From contig JBFKAV010000099.1 in NCBI GenBank assembly GCA_041621405.1, positions 1 through 13,782 on the forward strand: a stretch of 13,782 bases of DNA, written 5' to 3'. Below the pieces are notes generated by a model. That model was not told the origin of the DNA. It saw only the letters and a program-made list of their open reading frames with translations, and searched no databases. This document shows, in pieces, positions 6,552 through 13,089 of this stretch (the stretch's first letter is position 1; each line of letters opens with the position of its first letter). The position numbers and the translations under genes were made by a program. The DNA is from JBFKAV01 sp041621405. GTDB taxonomy: Bacteria; Pseudomonadota; Alphaproteobacteria; Rhodobacterales; Rhodobacteraceae.

Positions 6552-7127
6552 ATGAAGACTGTTGTTCACGCGTTGGCGATTTTTGCCGTTCCGACGGCAC
6601 TCTGGGCAGCGGATGTCGATCTCGACGCGCTGCGCGCCGCCGTCGAGAAGTACAAGGACATCAACGTAGCCCTGGAGGAGGGCTACATCTCGCCGGACAA
6701 CCACTGCGTCTCGGCCGAAGGCGAAGGTCTGCCGCCGGAACTCGGCGCCATGGGCATTCACTTCATTCAGCCCGGGCTCCTCGAGATCACGGCCACCGAG
6801 CCGAGGGTCGACGGCACGGGCACCCATACCGACTGGATGAAGCCATCGGTCCTCATCTACGAGCCGCAGGCGGACGGCTCGATGGAACTCGTGGCGGTCG
6901 AGAACCTGGTCTTCGAGGCGGCATGGGATGCATCCGGCAAGGACGAAGAGCTAATGCTAAACGGCCGCGGCTGGGATCACATGGCCGACGACCCGGCCAC
7001 GCCGGGCGACGAGGCGCACGGTTTCGCGCCGCACTACGACCAGCACGTCTGGCTGTTCCGCGAGAATCCCATGGGGACGCTCATGCCGTTCAATCCGGCG
7101 GTGACCTGCGAACACCACAGCGGTTGA
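6552..7127 (+). CDS. Secreted His-rich conserved hypothetical protein
   Basis: The protein has 191 residues, with a signal peptide (1-20, ending ALWAA) and no further membrane helix, so it should be periplasmic. I recognise no named family. Its general pattern resembles conserved hypothetical proteins I recall from other proteobacteria, with segments GAMGIHF, GTHTDW, YEPQADGSMELVAVENLVF, AHGFAPHYDQHVWLFREN and FNPAVTCEHH. Histidines cluster at 70, 92, 156, 161, 165, 188 and 189, and the only two cysteines (Cys52, Cys186) could pair. This suggests metal or cofactor binding and a disulfide, but that is inference. The ATG at 6552 is preceded by GGGGAGGG and was preferred over in-frame upstream codons because the signal peptide begins there. 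It is divergent from a c-type cytochrome gene and followed by a strong hairpin. Confidence 0.88.
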   Translation: MKTVVHALAIFAVPTALWAADVDLDALRAAVEKYKDINVALEEGYISPDNHCVSAEGEGLPPELGAMGIHFIQPGLLEITATEPRVDGTGTHTDWMKPSVLIYEPQADGSMELVAVENLVFEAAWDASGKDEELMLNGRGWDHMADDPATPGDEAHGFAPHYDQHVWLFRENPMGTLMPFNPAVTCEHHSG

Positions 7128-7148
7128 TCGGAAAGGGCGAGAACGCTG

Positions 7149-7175
7149 CCTGCCACCCGAAGCCCGGGTGGCAGG
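7149..7175 (+). terminator. Strong 11-bp hairpin after the secreted protein gene
   Basis: CCTGCCACCCG and CGGGTGGCAGG pair perfectly over 11 bp with a five-base loop, 21 nt past the stop codon. The following bases (TAACGAAG) lack a T-run, so intrinsic termination may be weak, but position and stability make it the natural transcript end. Confidence 0.6.
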
Positions 7176-7383
7176 TAACGAAGGGCGTACGCGGAGGAAT
7201 CCGGGGGCGGCCTGAGTTGCGAGAGAGGCTCGCCCCGTGATCGGCACCAGCGCCGACTGGCCATCGCGGGGCGGGTGATCACCGGGTTCGCCTTGCGCAC
7301 TTGACGGCCGGACGACCGCTCAGGTCTCGTCGAGATCGATCCCGCAGGCGGGGCCGGGCGCGCCCCATTGCGGGCGGGCTCGA

Positions 7384-7412
7384 TTGACATCGAGGACCCA
7401 GCGCAAAATAGT
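7384..7412 (+). promoter_or_regulatory. Promoter of the CS-like/ligase/VOC/GST operon
   Basis: A perfect TTGACA at 7384-7389 is followed after 17 nt by AATAGT (7407-7412, four of six consensus positions). The predicted start near 7419 leaves a leader of about 23 nt that includes GGGGGAGGAG before the ATG at 7442. No operator symmetry stood out nearby. The 200 bases upstream of it (about 7176-7383) hold no gene I can support. Confidence 0.6.
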
Positions 7413-7441
7413 GCCGGGCAATCCGCTTGGGGGAGGAGCCG

Positions 7442-8227
7442 ATGCAGATCGGAAAGGCCGGACGCGCCTCTACCGCCATCAGCACGGCAGATGCCGCCAG
7501 TGTCACGGTGCGCGGGCGCGACCTCTGCACCGAACTCATGGGCCGGATGAGCTTCACCGAGTATTTCCACCTCCTGGTCACCGGCCGGTCGGCGACCGCC
7601 GAGCAGGTCTTCTTCCTCGACCTCCTCCTCGTCGCCATCGCCGAGCACGGCCTGGTGCCGACGAACCAGGTCGCGCGGATGACCTACGACGCCGAGCCCG
7701 GAGCGCTCCAGGCGGCAGTCGCCGCGGGCATCCTCGGCTGCGGCTCGGTCGTGCTCGGCACGTCGGAAAGCTGCGGCGCCTTCCTGCGCGGTGCCGCTGA
7801 AAGCGTGGCGGCGGCATCGAAAGACCCGGAGGCGGCGTTGCGCGACCACGTGGCCGGCGTCTGCGAGGCGGGCGGCAAGGTGCCGGGCTTCGGCCACCCC
7901 ATGCACAAGCCGCTGGACCCGCGCGCGCAGCGCATCCTCGAGGAGGCCGAGACGCGCGGGCTGGGTCCGTTCACCGCCCTGGCGCGCAGCGCCGAACGCG
8001 TGGTGCCCGAGGTCTGGGGCAAGCCGCTGCCGCTGAACGTCTCAATGGCGATCGCGGCGGTGCTGCTGGACCTCGGCTTTCCACCGGCGATGCTGAAGGC
8101 GATCCCGATCCTCGCCCGCACCGCGAGCCTCATCGCCCATCTCGCCGAGGAGGCGGAGAACCCGATCGGCTTCCTGATGGCCGCCAAGGCCGAGGCGGCG
8201 ATAACCTACGAGGACGGCGGCACATGA
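7442..8227 (+). CDS. Citrate-synthase-fold protein, citryl-CoA-lyase-like, with altered active site
   Basis: The protein has 261 residues, far shorter than citrate synthase (about 430) and close to stand-alone citryl-CoA lyases and the C-terminal domain of ATP-citrate lyase. Family marks are VPGFGHPMHKPLDPRA (147-162, holding the conserved GHx(2)HK.xDPR loop), LPLNVSMAIAAVLLDLGFP (196-214) and ILARTASLIAHLAEE (223-237). Compared with the classical catalytic triad, His152 matches pig His320. The position of Asp375, normally in an 'NVD' motif, reads NVS (Ser201). The loop that usually carries the first histidine reads GTSESCG (106-112). Condensing or cleaving activity is therefore doubtful, although CoA binding may remain. 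The start is ATG 7442, 4 nt after GGGGGAGGAG; an upstream in-frame TTG lacks a ribosome site. It overlaps the next gene by ATGA. Confidence 0.85.
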   Translation: MQIGKAGRASTAISTADAASVTVRGRDLCTELMGRMSFTEYFHLLVTGRSATAEQVFFLDLLLVAIAEHGLVPTNQVARMTYDAEPGALQAAVAAGILGCGSVVLGTSESCGAFLRGAAESVAAASKDPEAALRDHVAGVCEAGGKVPGFGHPMHKPLDPRAQRILEEAETRGLGPFTALARSAERVVPEVWGKPLPLNVSMAIAAVLLDLGFPPAMLKAIPILARTASLIAHLAEEAENPIGFLMAAKAEAAITYEDGGT

Positions 8228-9540
8228 GCCGGGCCGTCGCCTCCGCACCTGACGGGGAGAGCGACCGGCTCTACCGCGCCCAGATCGCCTATCTCTTCGA
8301 CCGCTCGCCCTTCTATCGCGAGCGCCTGCGCGCCACGGGCTTCGCCGGGCCGGAGGCGGTCGGCGGCCTCGACGGCATCGCCGCGCTGCCCTTCACCGAG
8401 AAGGACGAGCTGCGAAGAACCCGCACGGCCGAGAACGCGATCGGCGCGCATCTGGCCGCGCCCTTGGCCGATGTCGTGCGGATCTACTCGACCAGCGGCA
8501 CCACCGGCACGCCGAGCTACATCCCGCTGACGAAACACGATCTCGCCAACTGGATCACGATCTCGTCGCGCTCCTACGGCGCCTCCGGCGCCAGGCCAGG
8601 CGAGCGCATCGTCTCGACCTACAACGCCGGCCCCTTCGTCGCCGGCGTCGCGCTCGACGCCTTTGCGGCGCTCGGGCTCTGCCACATCCCGGTCGGCAGC
8701 GGCAATTCCGAACGGCTGATGGCGGCGGTGCAGATGCTGAAGCCGCAGATCCTCGCACTTACCCCCTCCTACGCGCTCCACCTGCTCGAATGGGCCGCCC
8801 AGCGCGGTATCGACACCGCCGCCTCGTCGGTGCGCCGGCTCCTCGTCGCGGGCGAGCCGGGGGGAGGCGAGCCGGCGCTCCGGGCGCAACTGCAGGAAGG
8901 CTGGGGGGCGCAGCTCACGGAGGCGATGGGGATCGGCGACATCGCCGTCTCGCTCTGGGGCGAATGCGAGGAACGTCACGGCATGCATTTCTCCGGCGCG
9001 GGCCTCATTCATTTCGAGCTGATCGACCCCGAAACCGGCGAACCGGTCCCGCTCGAGGACGGCGCCGAGGGCGAACTGGTCTACACGCATCTCGCCCACC
9101 GCGCCGCGCCGCTCCTGCGGTTCCGCAGCCGCGACCATGTCCGCGTTTCGGCCGCGCCCTGCCCCTGCGGCCGCGCCGGCCCCCGCATCCGCTGCCTCGG
9201 CCGGACCGACGACATGCTCATCGTCCGCGGCGTGAACCTCTACCCCTCGGCGGTCCGCGAGGTGGTGGGCAGCTTCGCCCCGGCGGTCAGCGGCGTGATC
9301 TCGATCCGGCCGCAGGCGAAGGGGCCGAAGCAGGCGCCGCCTCTGCCGGTGATCGTCGAGCTGGCCGAGGGCGCGACCGCCCCGGAGGGACTGGCCGAGG
9401 CAATCGCCCGCAAGATTCGTGACAGACTGGTCGCGACCGTCGAGATTCGGCTGGTCGGCGCCGGCAGCCTGCCGCGCAGCGACTACAAATCGAAACTGGT
9501 AGACTGGTCGGAGGCCAAGGAGGGAGGAAAGGCGGCATGA
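8224..9540 (+). CDS. Phenylacetate-CoA ligase (PaaK)-like AMP-forming acyl-CoA ligase
   Basis: The protein has 438 residues, the PaaK-family length. It should activate a carboxylic acid to its CoA thioester via an acyl-adenylate. The ATP-binding P-loop STSGTTGTP is at 89-97 (a Thr where many relatives have Lys). The VAGEPGG segment is at 208-214, followed by the adenine-side TEAMGIGD (232-239). The family's cysteine pair CPCGR (313-317) comes next. GRTDDMLIVRGVNLYPS (326-342) is the hinge into the small C-terminal AMP-binding domain. Lys422 or Lys424 near SDYKSKLVDW is the likely catalytic lysine. The substrate cannot be read; aromatic and other acids are used by relatives. It starts inside the stop of the citrate-synthase-like gene and ends inside the start of the VOC gene (ATGA junctions), implying coupled translation. 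Confidence 0.93.
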   Translation: MSRAVASAPDGESDRLYRAQIAYLFDRSPFYRERLRATGFAGPEAVGGLDGIAALPFTEKDELRRTRTAENAIGAHLAAPLADVVRIYSTSGTTGTPSYIPLTKHDLANWITISSRSYGASGARPGERIVSTYNAGPFVAGVALDAFAALGLCHIPVGSGNSERLMAAVQMLKPQILALTPSYALHLLEWAAQRGIDTAASSVRRLLVAGEPGGGEPALRAQLQEGWGAQLTEAMGIGDIAVSLWGECEERHGMHFSGAGLIHFELIDPETGEPVPLEDGAEGELVYTHLAHRAAPLLRFRSRDHVRVSAAPCPCGRAGPRIRCLGRTDDMLIVRGVNLYPSAVREVVGSFAPAVSGVISIRPQAKGPKQAPPLPVIVELAEGATAPEGLAEAIARKIRDRLVATVEIRLVGAGSLPRSDYKSKLVDWSEAKEGGKAA

Positions 9541-10124
9541 GGAAACTTCAGGTTCAGGGTGTCCACCACATCACGCTCACCGGCGCCGACCGCCAGACCT
9601 CGATCGATTTCTGGGAGGGCGTGCTCGGCATGCCCTTCGTCTTCGACCAGCCCAACCTAGACAATCCCGGCGAGGGCCACCTCTACTTCGACCCTGGCGA
9701 CGGCCGCCTGATCACCGTCTTCACCAACGAGAACCGCAAGCCGAACCCCCGCCGCACGCCGACCGAGCCGGGCTGCGTCCACCATCTCGCCTTCGCGGTC
9801 AGCAAGGCCACCTTCAGCCAGGCCGTGGAGAGGCTCGACGAGCGCGGCATCAAGCATTCCGGGGTGAAGGACCGGGGCTTCATGGATTCGATCTATTTCC
9901 AGGACCCGCTGGGGCTCCTGATCGAGCTCGCCTCCTACCGGTTCCACCCGCCCGAAGGCTGCACCCATGCCGACGTGATGATCGAGGCGCACCGGCTGCG
10001 CGTCGCCCGCGGCGATCACCACATCCAGGAAATCCACCTCGCCGACGCCATCGAACTCTTGGTCGAACGACGCCAGCAGACGCTTTCTTCCGACCGCAAT
10101 CCGCGCGACCCCTACAAACGCTGA
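9537..10124 (+). CDS. VOC-family metalloprotein (glyoxalase/extradiol dioxygenase type)
   Basis: The protein has 195 residues and two beta-alpha-beta-beta-beta modules. The first begins VHHITLTGADRQTSIDFWEG (9-28), the second at VHHLAFAVSK (81-90), and the domain closes with DSIYFQDPLGLLIELASY (117-134). Likely metal ligands are His11, His83 and Glu130, the usual His-His-Glu set of the fold. The family includes dioxygenases that cleave aromatic rings, glyoxalases, isomerases and fosfomycin-type thiol transferases, so the reaction is open. A C-terminal tail of about 55 residues after the fold is longer than usual and rich in His, Arg and Glu. It overlaps the ligase stop by ATGA and is followed 17 nt later by the GST gene. 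The four-gene context favours a catabolic role for this member over resistance. Confidence 0.9.
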   Translation: MRKLQVQGVHHITLTGADRQTSIDFWEGVLGMPFVFDQPNLDNPGEGHLYFDPGDGRLITVFTNENRKPNPRRTPTEPGCVHHLAFAVSKATFSQAVERLDERGIKHSGVKDRGFMDSIYFQDPLGLLIELASYRFHPPEGCTHADVMIEAHRLRVARGDHHIQEIHLADAIELLVERRQQTLSSDRNPRDPYKR

Positions 10125-10141
10125 CCCATCAGGAGGTCCAG

Positions 10142-10816
10142 ATGAAACTGCACATGCACCCCGCCTCGATCACCAGCCGCCCGGTGCGGCTCTACATCGC
10201 CGAGAAGGGCCTGAAGGTCGATCCCGTGGTCGTCGACCTTTTCTCCGGCGCCCACCACCAGGAACCCTTCATCTCGTTCAACCCCAACCGTCTGGTGCCG
10301 GTTCTGGAGGACGGCGACCTGAAGCTCACCGAGAGCTCGGCGATCTTGAAGTATCTCGCCGAGAAGCACGGCCACCCGGAATATCCCAAGGACCTGAAGG
10401 AGCGCGCCAAGGTCAACGAGATCATGGACTGGGTGAACTCCAACTTCTACCGCGACTGGGGCTACAACCTCTGCTATCCGCAGCTCTTCCCGCACCACAA
10501 GCGGCAGACCGACGAGGCCCACCAGAAGACCATCGAATGGGGGCTGAAGAACTCCAAGTTCTGGCTGCAGGTGCTGAACGACTACTGGCTCGGCCACGGC
10601 AAGAAGTGGCTCGCCGGCGACCAGATCACCGTCGCCGACTATTTCGCCGGCTCGATCGTGGCGCTGGGCGAGATGATCGGCTTCGATCTGTCGAATTATC
10701 CCGCCGTCGCGGCCTGGCTCGGCCGGGTGAAGGGCCTGAAGCACTGGGCCGAGATCAGCAAGGAACTCGACGGCTTCGCCGCCTCGGTGAAGGGGCAGGG
10801 CTTCGTGGCGGCGTAG
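10142..10816 (+). CDS. Glutathione S-transferase family protein
   Basis: The protein has 224 residues, the normal GST length. The N-terminal thioredoxin-fold domain (1-77) contains ASITSRPVRLY, where Ser12 is a candidate for the glutathione-activating residue as in theta-type enzymes. NPNRLVPVLEDGD follows with the conserved cis-proline (Pro53), then ESSAILKYL with the Glu64-Ser65 pair that binds the glutathione glutamyl part. The helical C-terminal domain includes AGDQITVADYFAGS (about 163-176), the conserved hydrophobic staple/N-cap motif. The start ATG is preceded by AGGAGG. As the last gene of the operon it may isomerise, dehalogenate or open an intermediate using glutathione, as maleylpyruvate isomerases or reductive dehalogenases of this fold do. 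The specific reaction is not visible. Confidence 0.93.
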   Translation: MKLHMHPASITSRPVRLYIAEKGLKVDPVVVDLFSGAHHQEPFISFNPNRLVPVLEDGDLKLTESSAILKYLAEKHGHPEYPKDLKERAKVNEIMDWVNSNFYRDWGYNLCYPQLFPHHKRQTDEAHQKTIEWGLKNSKFWLQVLNDYWLGHGKKWLAGDQITVADYFAGSIVALGEMIGFDLSNYPAVAAWLGRVKGLKHWAEISKELDGFAASVKGQGFVAA

Positions 10817-10821
10817 CGGTA

Positions 10822-10844
10822 GGCGGAGAAGGTGAGATTCGAAC
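10822..10844 (-). repeat. tRNA-Ser-like 3' fragment
   Basis: Read on the minus strand, a GTTCGAATC T-loop is followed by a T-stem half CTCAC, then CTTCTCC and GCC, the acceptor-3' pattern of many alphaproteobacterial tRNA-Ser genes. The other T-stem half is degenerate and no anticodon arm follows, so this is at best a scrap. It starts 6 nt after the GST stop. It could be a second attachment-site remnant or coincidence. Confidence 0.35.
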
Positions 10845-10865
10845 GCGCCTGGTGGCTCCACTGAA

Positions 10866-10890
10866 CGTTCGCTTCATTACGAAGCGAACG
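10866..10890 (+). terminator. Perfect 10-bp hairpin downstream of the GST gene
   Basis: CGTTCGCTTC and GAAGCGAACG pair over 10 bp around ATTAC, 50 nt past the GST stop. No T-run follows on the plus strand (GAGGCAAAC). As the first strong hairpin after the operon, it is the likely transcript end. Confidence 0.5.
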
Positions 10891-11246
10891 GAGGCAAACA
10901 GTGCAGCGGATTTCCGCGTTCCGTCCTTCGCGCCCGTCCTGGCGAACGGCCCAAACCGGGCATTTCCGAGCTCAGCGTAATGCCGCCTTTCTGCACATTG
11001 ATTCCGACACTCGAAGGCGGCGGCCCATGAGACCTGACATCCGGATCAGGTGCCCGGCTCGAAGCGGCGTGGCGAGACCGCCGAAAGGTCGGTATTCGGG
11101 CCCGTGTCGGTCAGCCATGCCACCGCGATCTCACCCGACTTCGGAGCCATCATCGGGGCCCCCGTCTGACGTCAGCGTCTGTCGGACAGAAACAGGTGTC
11201 TGAGCCCGGGATGCTTCCGGTTCATCGAAGGCGCTACGGAGCGAAG
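10891..11246. other. Gene-free stretch before the IS remnant
   Basis: I see no supportable gene here. Short open frames on the plus strand have no ribosome sites, no recognisable domains and skewed Arg/Pro/Ser-rich translations. The last part (from about 11197, TGTCTGAGCC) may be the non-coding left end of the decayed IS3-family element, since IS3-type ends often begin with TG, but no matching right end was found. Confidence 0.4.
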
Positions 11247-11586
11247 ATGAACAAGAGACCTGGCAGATCTAAGGACGCCGCTGACAGGTTGGTCAGAGGC
11301 ATCAACCGGAATACGCGGAGGCTCTAATCGGCCGAAGCGCCGAAGGTATTGAAACTGTGCTCGGAGGCCGTAGCGCGCAAGGAGGTGGTCACTGAGTCTT
11401 CCCTGGAGAGCCGTCTGCTCAAGAAAAGCATGATCGGGGTGGGGAGGACGACGCACGCGATACCCCGCCTCCGAGGCGTTCGAGATCATCTGCACGGTGG
11501 AGGCGTCCCACCTGCAGGTGAAGCGCATTCCGGACATGTTCGGCATCCCGAGGAGCACCTACTGCGAAAGGAGCGTCCTTGATTGA
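11247..11586 (+). pseudogene. Decayed IS3-family transposase (orfA plus start of orfB)
   Basis: The orfA start reads MNKRPGRSKDAADRLVRG, then stops after NTRRL. In the same frame after an internal loss comes ARKEVVTESSLESRLLKKSM, the coiled-coil end of IS3-type OrfA. A shifted frame (from 11455) then gives TRYPASEAFEIICTVEASHL followed by KRIPDMFGIPRSTY, which matches the start of OrfB in this IS group (normally MRYPASEKLEII and a GIPR.TFY.W motif). The OrfB start codon is ACG and the frame ends at 11586, so the DDE catalytic domain is missing. The internal deletion, nonsense codon, frameshift and truncation all indicate an old, dead element. Assignment is from remembered family sequence. Confidence 0.8.
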
Positions 11587-11659
11587 GAAGCTGCTCGACA
11601 GGCTCGTGGAAGCCAGCAATGCCGCAGTCATTGAGGGCCTGCGAGGCGCGGACCGCTAA
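11582..11659 (+). pseudogene. Serine-recombinase-like fragment
   Basis: Twenty-five codons ending in TAA read IEKLLDRLVEASNAAVIEGL and a few more residues. The pattern 'IE.LLDR.VEASN..VI' is typical of the C-terminal coiled-coil region of large serine recombinases. There is no start and no catalytic domain, and the piece abuts the IS remnant. It lies about 50 nt from the 3' end of the intact tRNA-Arg, where an element's integrase is usually found. The match is short, so it is only suggestive. Confidence 0.45.
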
Positions 11660-11710
11660 TTTATCCCGCCCATTGAGCGTGTTAGGGGTTCTGAAATCAA
11701 GAAAGCGAGA

Positions 11711-11787
11711 TGGCGCACCCGACAGGATTCGAACCTGTGACCTCTGCCTTCGGAGGGCAGCACTCTATCCAGCTGAGCTACGGGTGC
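11711..11787 (-). tRNA. tRNA-Arg (anticodon CCG)
   Basis: A complete 77-nt cloverleaf is present on the minus strand, with encoded CCA. The 7-bp acceptor stem is GCACCCG/CGGGTGC with discriminator G. The D-arm is GCTC...GAGT. The anticodon stem CTGCC/GGCAG carries loop CTCCGAA (anticodon CCG, reading CGG). The T-arm is ACAGG-TTCGAAT-CCTGT. All invariant positions look intact, so it is a functional gene, and its 3' half is repeated at 5148-5190. Confidence 0.98.
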
Positions 11788-11798
11788 TCCGAGGCAGG

Positions 11799-11827
11799 TC
11801 TATAGCGGCAGCGCCCCGGCCCCGCAA
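11799..11827 (-). promoter_or_regulatory. Promoter of the tRNA-Arg gene
   Basis: On the minus strand TTGCGG (11827-11822) and TATAGA (11804-11799) are 17 nt apart. The -10 box lies about 11 nt before the tRNA 5' end, giving a very short leader, as is usual for tRNA genes. It sits in the 57-nt gap after the sufS stop, so the tRNA need not depend on the suf operon. Confidence 0.6.
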
Positions 11828-11844
11828 CGGCGAATCCGGATGCG

Positions 11845-13089
11845 TCACCCGAGGAGATCGTGGGCAAGCTCCAAGGCTTCGACCAGCGCGTCGACCTCGG
11901 CGTCGGTGTTGTAGAGCCCGAACGAGGCGCGGCAGGTTGCGGGCGTGCCCAGGAACTCCATCAACGGCTGCGCACAATGGTGCCCGGCGCGAACCGCGAC
12001 GCCCTTCTTGTCGAGGATCGTCGAGATGTCGTGGGCATGGGCGGCGCCGGCCATGGTGAAGGAGAAGATCGCCCCCTTGGTCGCCGAGGTGCCCTGCAGG
12101 TTCAGCCAGTTCAGTCGCGACAGCCGGTCGCGGGCGCGGTCGCGCAGGCGTTCCTCGTGCGCGGCGATGTTGGCCATGCCGAGCCCCATGAGGTAGTCGA
12201 GCGCCACCCCGAAGCCGATCTGCGGCACGATCCCGGGCGTGCCCGCCTCGAACTTCATCGGCGGGTCGGCGTAGCTGACGGTCTCGCGCGTCACTTCGCG
12301 GATCATGTCGCCTCCGCCGACGAAGGGCCGCATCTCCGCCAGCCGCTCCCTGCGGATGAAGATAGCCCCGGAACTGCTTGGCCCGTAGAGCTTATGGCCG
12401 GTAATCGGATAGAAGTCGCAACCCAGTTCGGCGACGTTGACCGGCATGTGCACAGCCGCCTGGGAGCCGTCGACCAGGACCGGCACGCCCTTCTCGCGCG
12501 CGCCCTTGCAGATCGCCGCCACGTCGACCCGGGTGCCGAGCACGTTAGACATGTGCGTAACCGCGATCAGCTTCGTCCTCGGCCCGACCGCCTCGAGCAC
12601 CCGCTCGGGCGCAAGGTCGCCGTTCGCATCCGGCTCAACCCATCTCAACACCACCCCCTGCCGCTCGCGCAGGAAGTGCCAGGGCACGACATTGGCGTGG
12701 TGCTCCATAACCGAAAGCACGATCTCGTCGCCGGCCTGCATCCGCGGCATCGCCCAGCCGTAGGCCACGAGGTTGATCCCCATGGTGGTTCCGCTGGTGA
12801 AGACGATCTCTTCCTCGGACGGCGCCCCGAGGAACCGCGCGATCTTGCTCCGGACCGCCTCGTAGTTCTCCGTGGCGACATTAGATAGGAAGTGCAAACC
12901 CCTGTGAACGTTTGCATATTCCATGGAGTACGCTTGCGTGATCGCGTCGATCACCGCCCGCGGCTTCTGCGCCGACGCGCCGTTGTCGAGATAGACCAGG
13001 GGCTTGCCGTTCACCTCGCGCGCGAGAATCGGGAAATCGCGGCGGATCGCCGCGACATCGTAGACAGGCTTTCCGCCCTGCATCGTCAT
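11845..13089 (-). CDS. sufS: Cysteine desulfurase SufS (group II)
   Basis: The protein has 414 residues. This PLP enzyme takes sulfur from cysteine as a persulfide for iron-sulfur cluster assembly in the cytoplasm. The PLP lysine is Lys233 in ITGHKLYGPSSSG. The cofactor-stacking His131 lies in VMEHHANVVPW, and Asp207 in VDGSQ binds the pyridine nitrogen. The catalytic Cys386 in TPATCRASFGLYNT sits in the RxSxxxYNT context that marks group II (SufS/CsdA) enzymes rather than IscS. The first ATG (13089) is preferred to the one two codons later because GGAGGG lies 6 nt before it and it overlaps the YIP1-family stop by ATGA. In related genomes this enzyme follows sufBCD; here only the downstream end of such an operon is in view. 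It forms the right flank of the tRNA-bounded segment and is undamaged. Confidence 0.97.
   Translation of the reverse strand: MTMQGGKPVYDVAAIRRDFPILAREVNGKPLVYLDNGASAQKPRAVIDAITQAYSMEYANVHRGLHFLSNVATENYEAVRSKIARFLGAPSEEEIVFTSGTTMGINLVAYGWAMPRMQAGDEIVLSVMEHHANVVPWHFLRERQGVVLRWVEPDANGDLAPERVLEAVGPRTKLIAVTHMSNVLGTRVDVAAICKGAREKGVPVLVDGSQAAVHMPVNVAELGCDFYPITGHKLYGPSSSGAIFIRRERLAEMRPFVGGGDMIREVTRETVSYADPPMKFEAGTPGIVPQIGFGVALDYLMGLGMANIAAHEERLRDRARDRLSRLNWLNLQGTSATKGAIFSFTMAGAAHAHDISTILDKKGVAVRAGHHCAQPLMEFLGTPATCRASFGLYNTDAEVDALVEALELAHDLLG

Noticed and set aside
5622..7127. A 501-codon plus-strand frame ending with the secreted protein
   Set aside because: The upstream 310 codons run antisense through the cytochrome gene and have no family features; the signal peptide and the GGGGAGGG site place the real start at 6552.
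8206..9138. A 310-codon minus-strand frame opposite the PaaK-like gene
   Set aside because: Antisense shadow; the plus-strand product has the full set of adenylate-forming motifs and ATGA junctions at both ends.
11583..12059. Plus-strand frame containing the peptide GAPDRIRTCDLCLRRAALYP
   Set aside because: This peptide is the well-known false translation of a tRNA-Arg gene read on the opposite strand; the rest is antisense to sufS.
11860..12888. A 342-codon plus-strand frame opposite sufS
   Set aside because: Antisense shadow of an intact sufS with all catalytic motifs.
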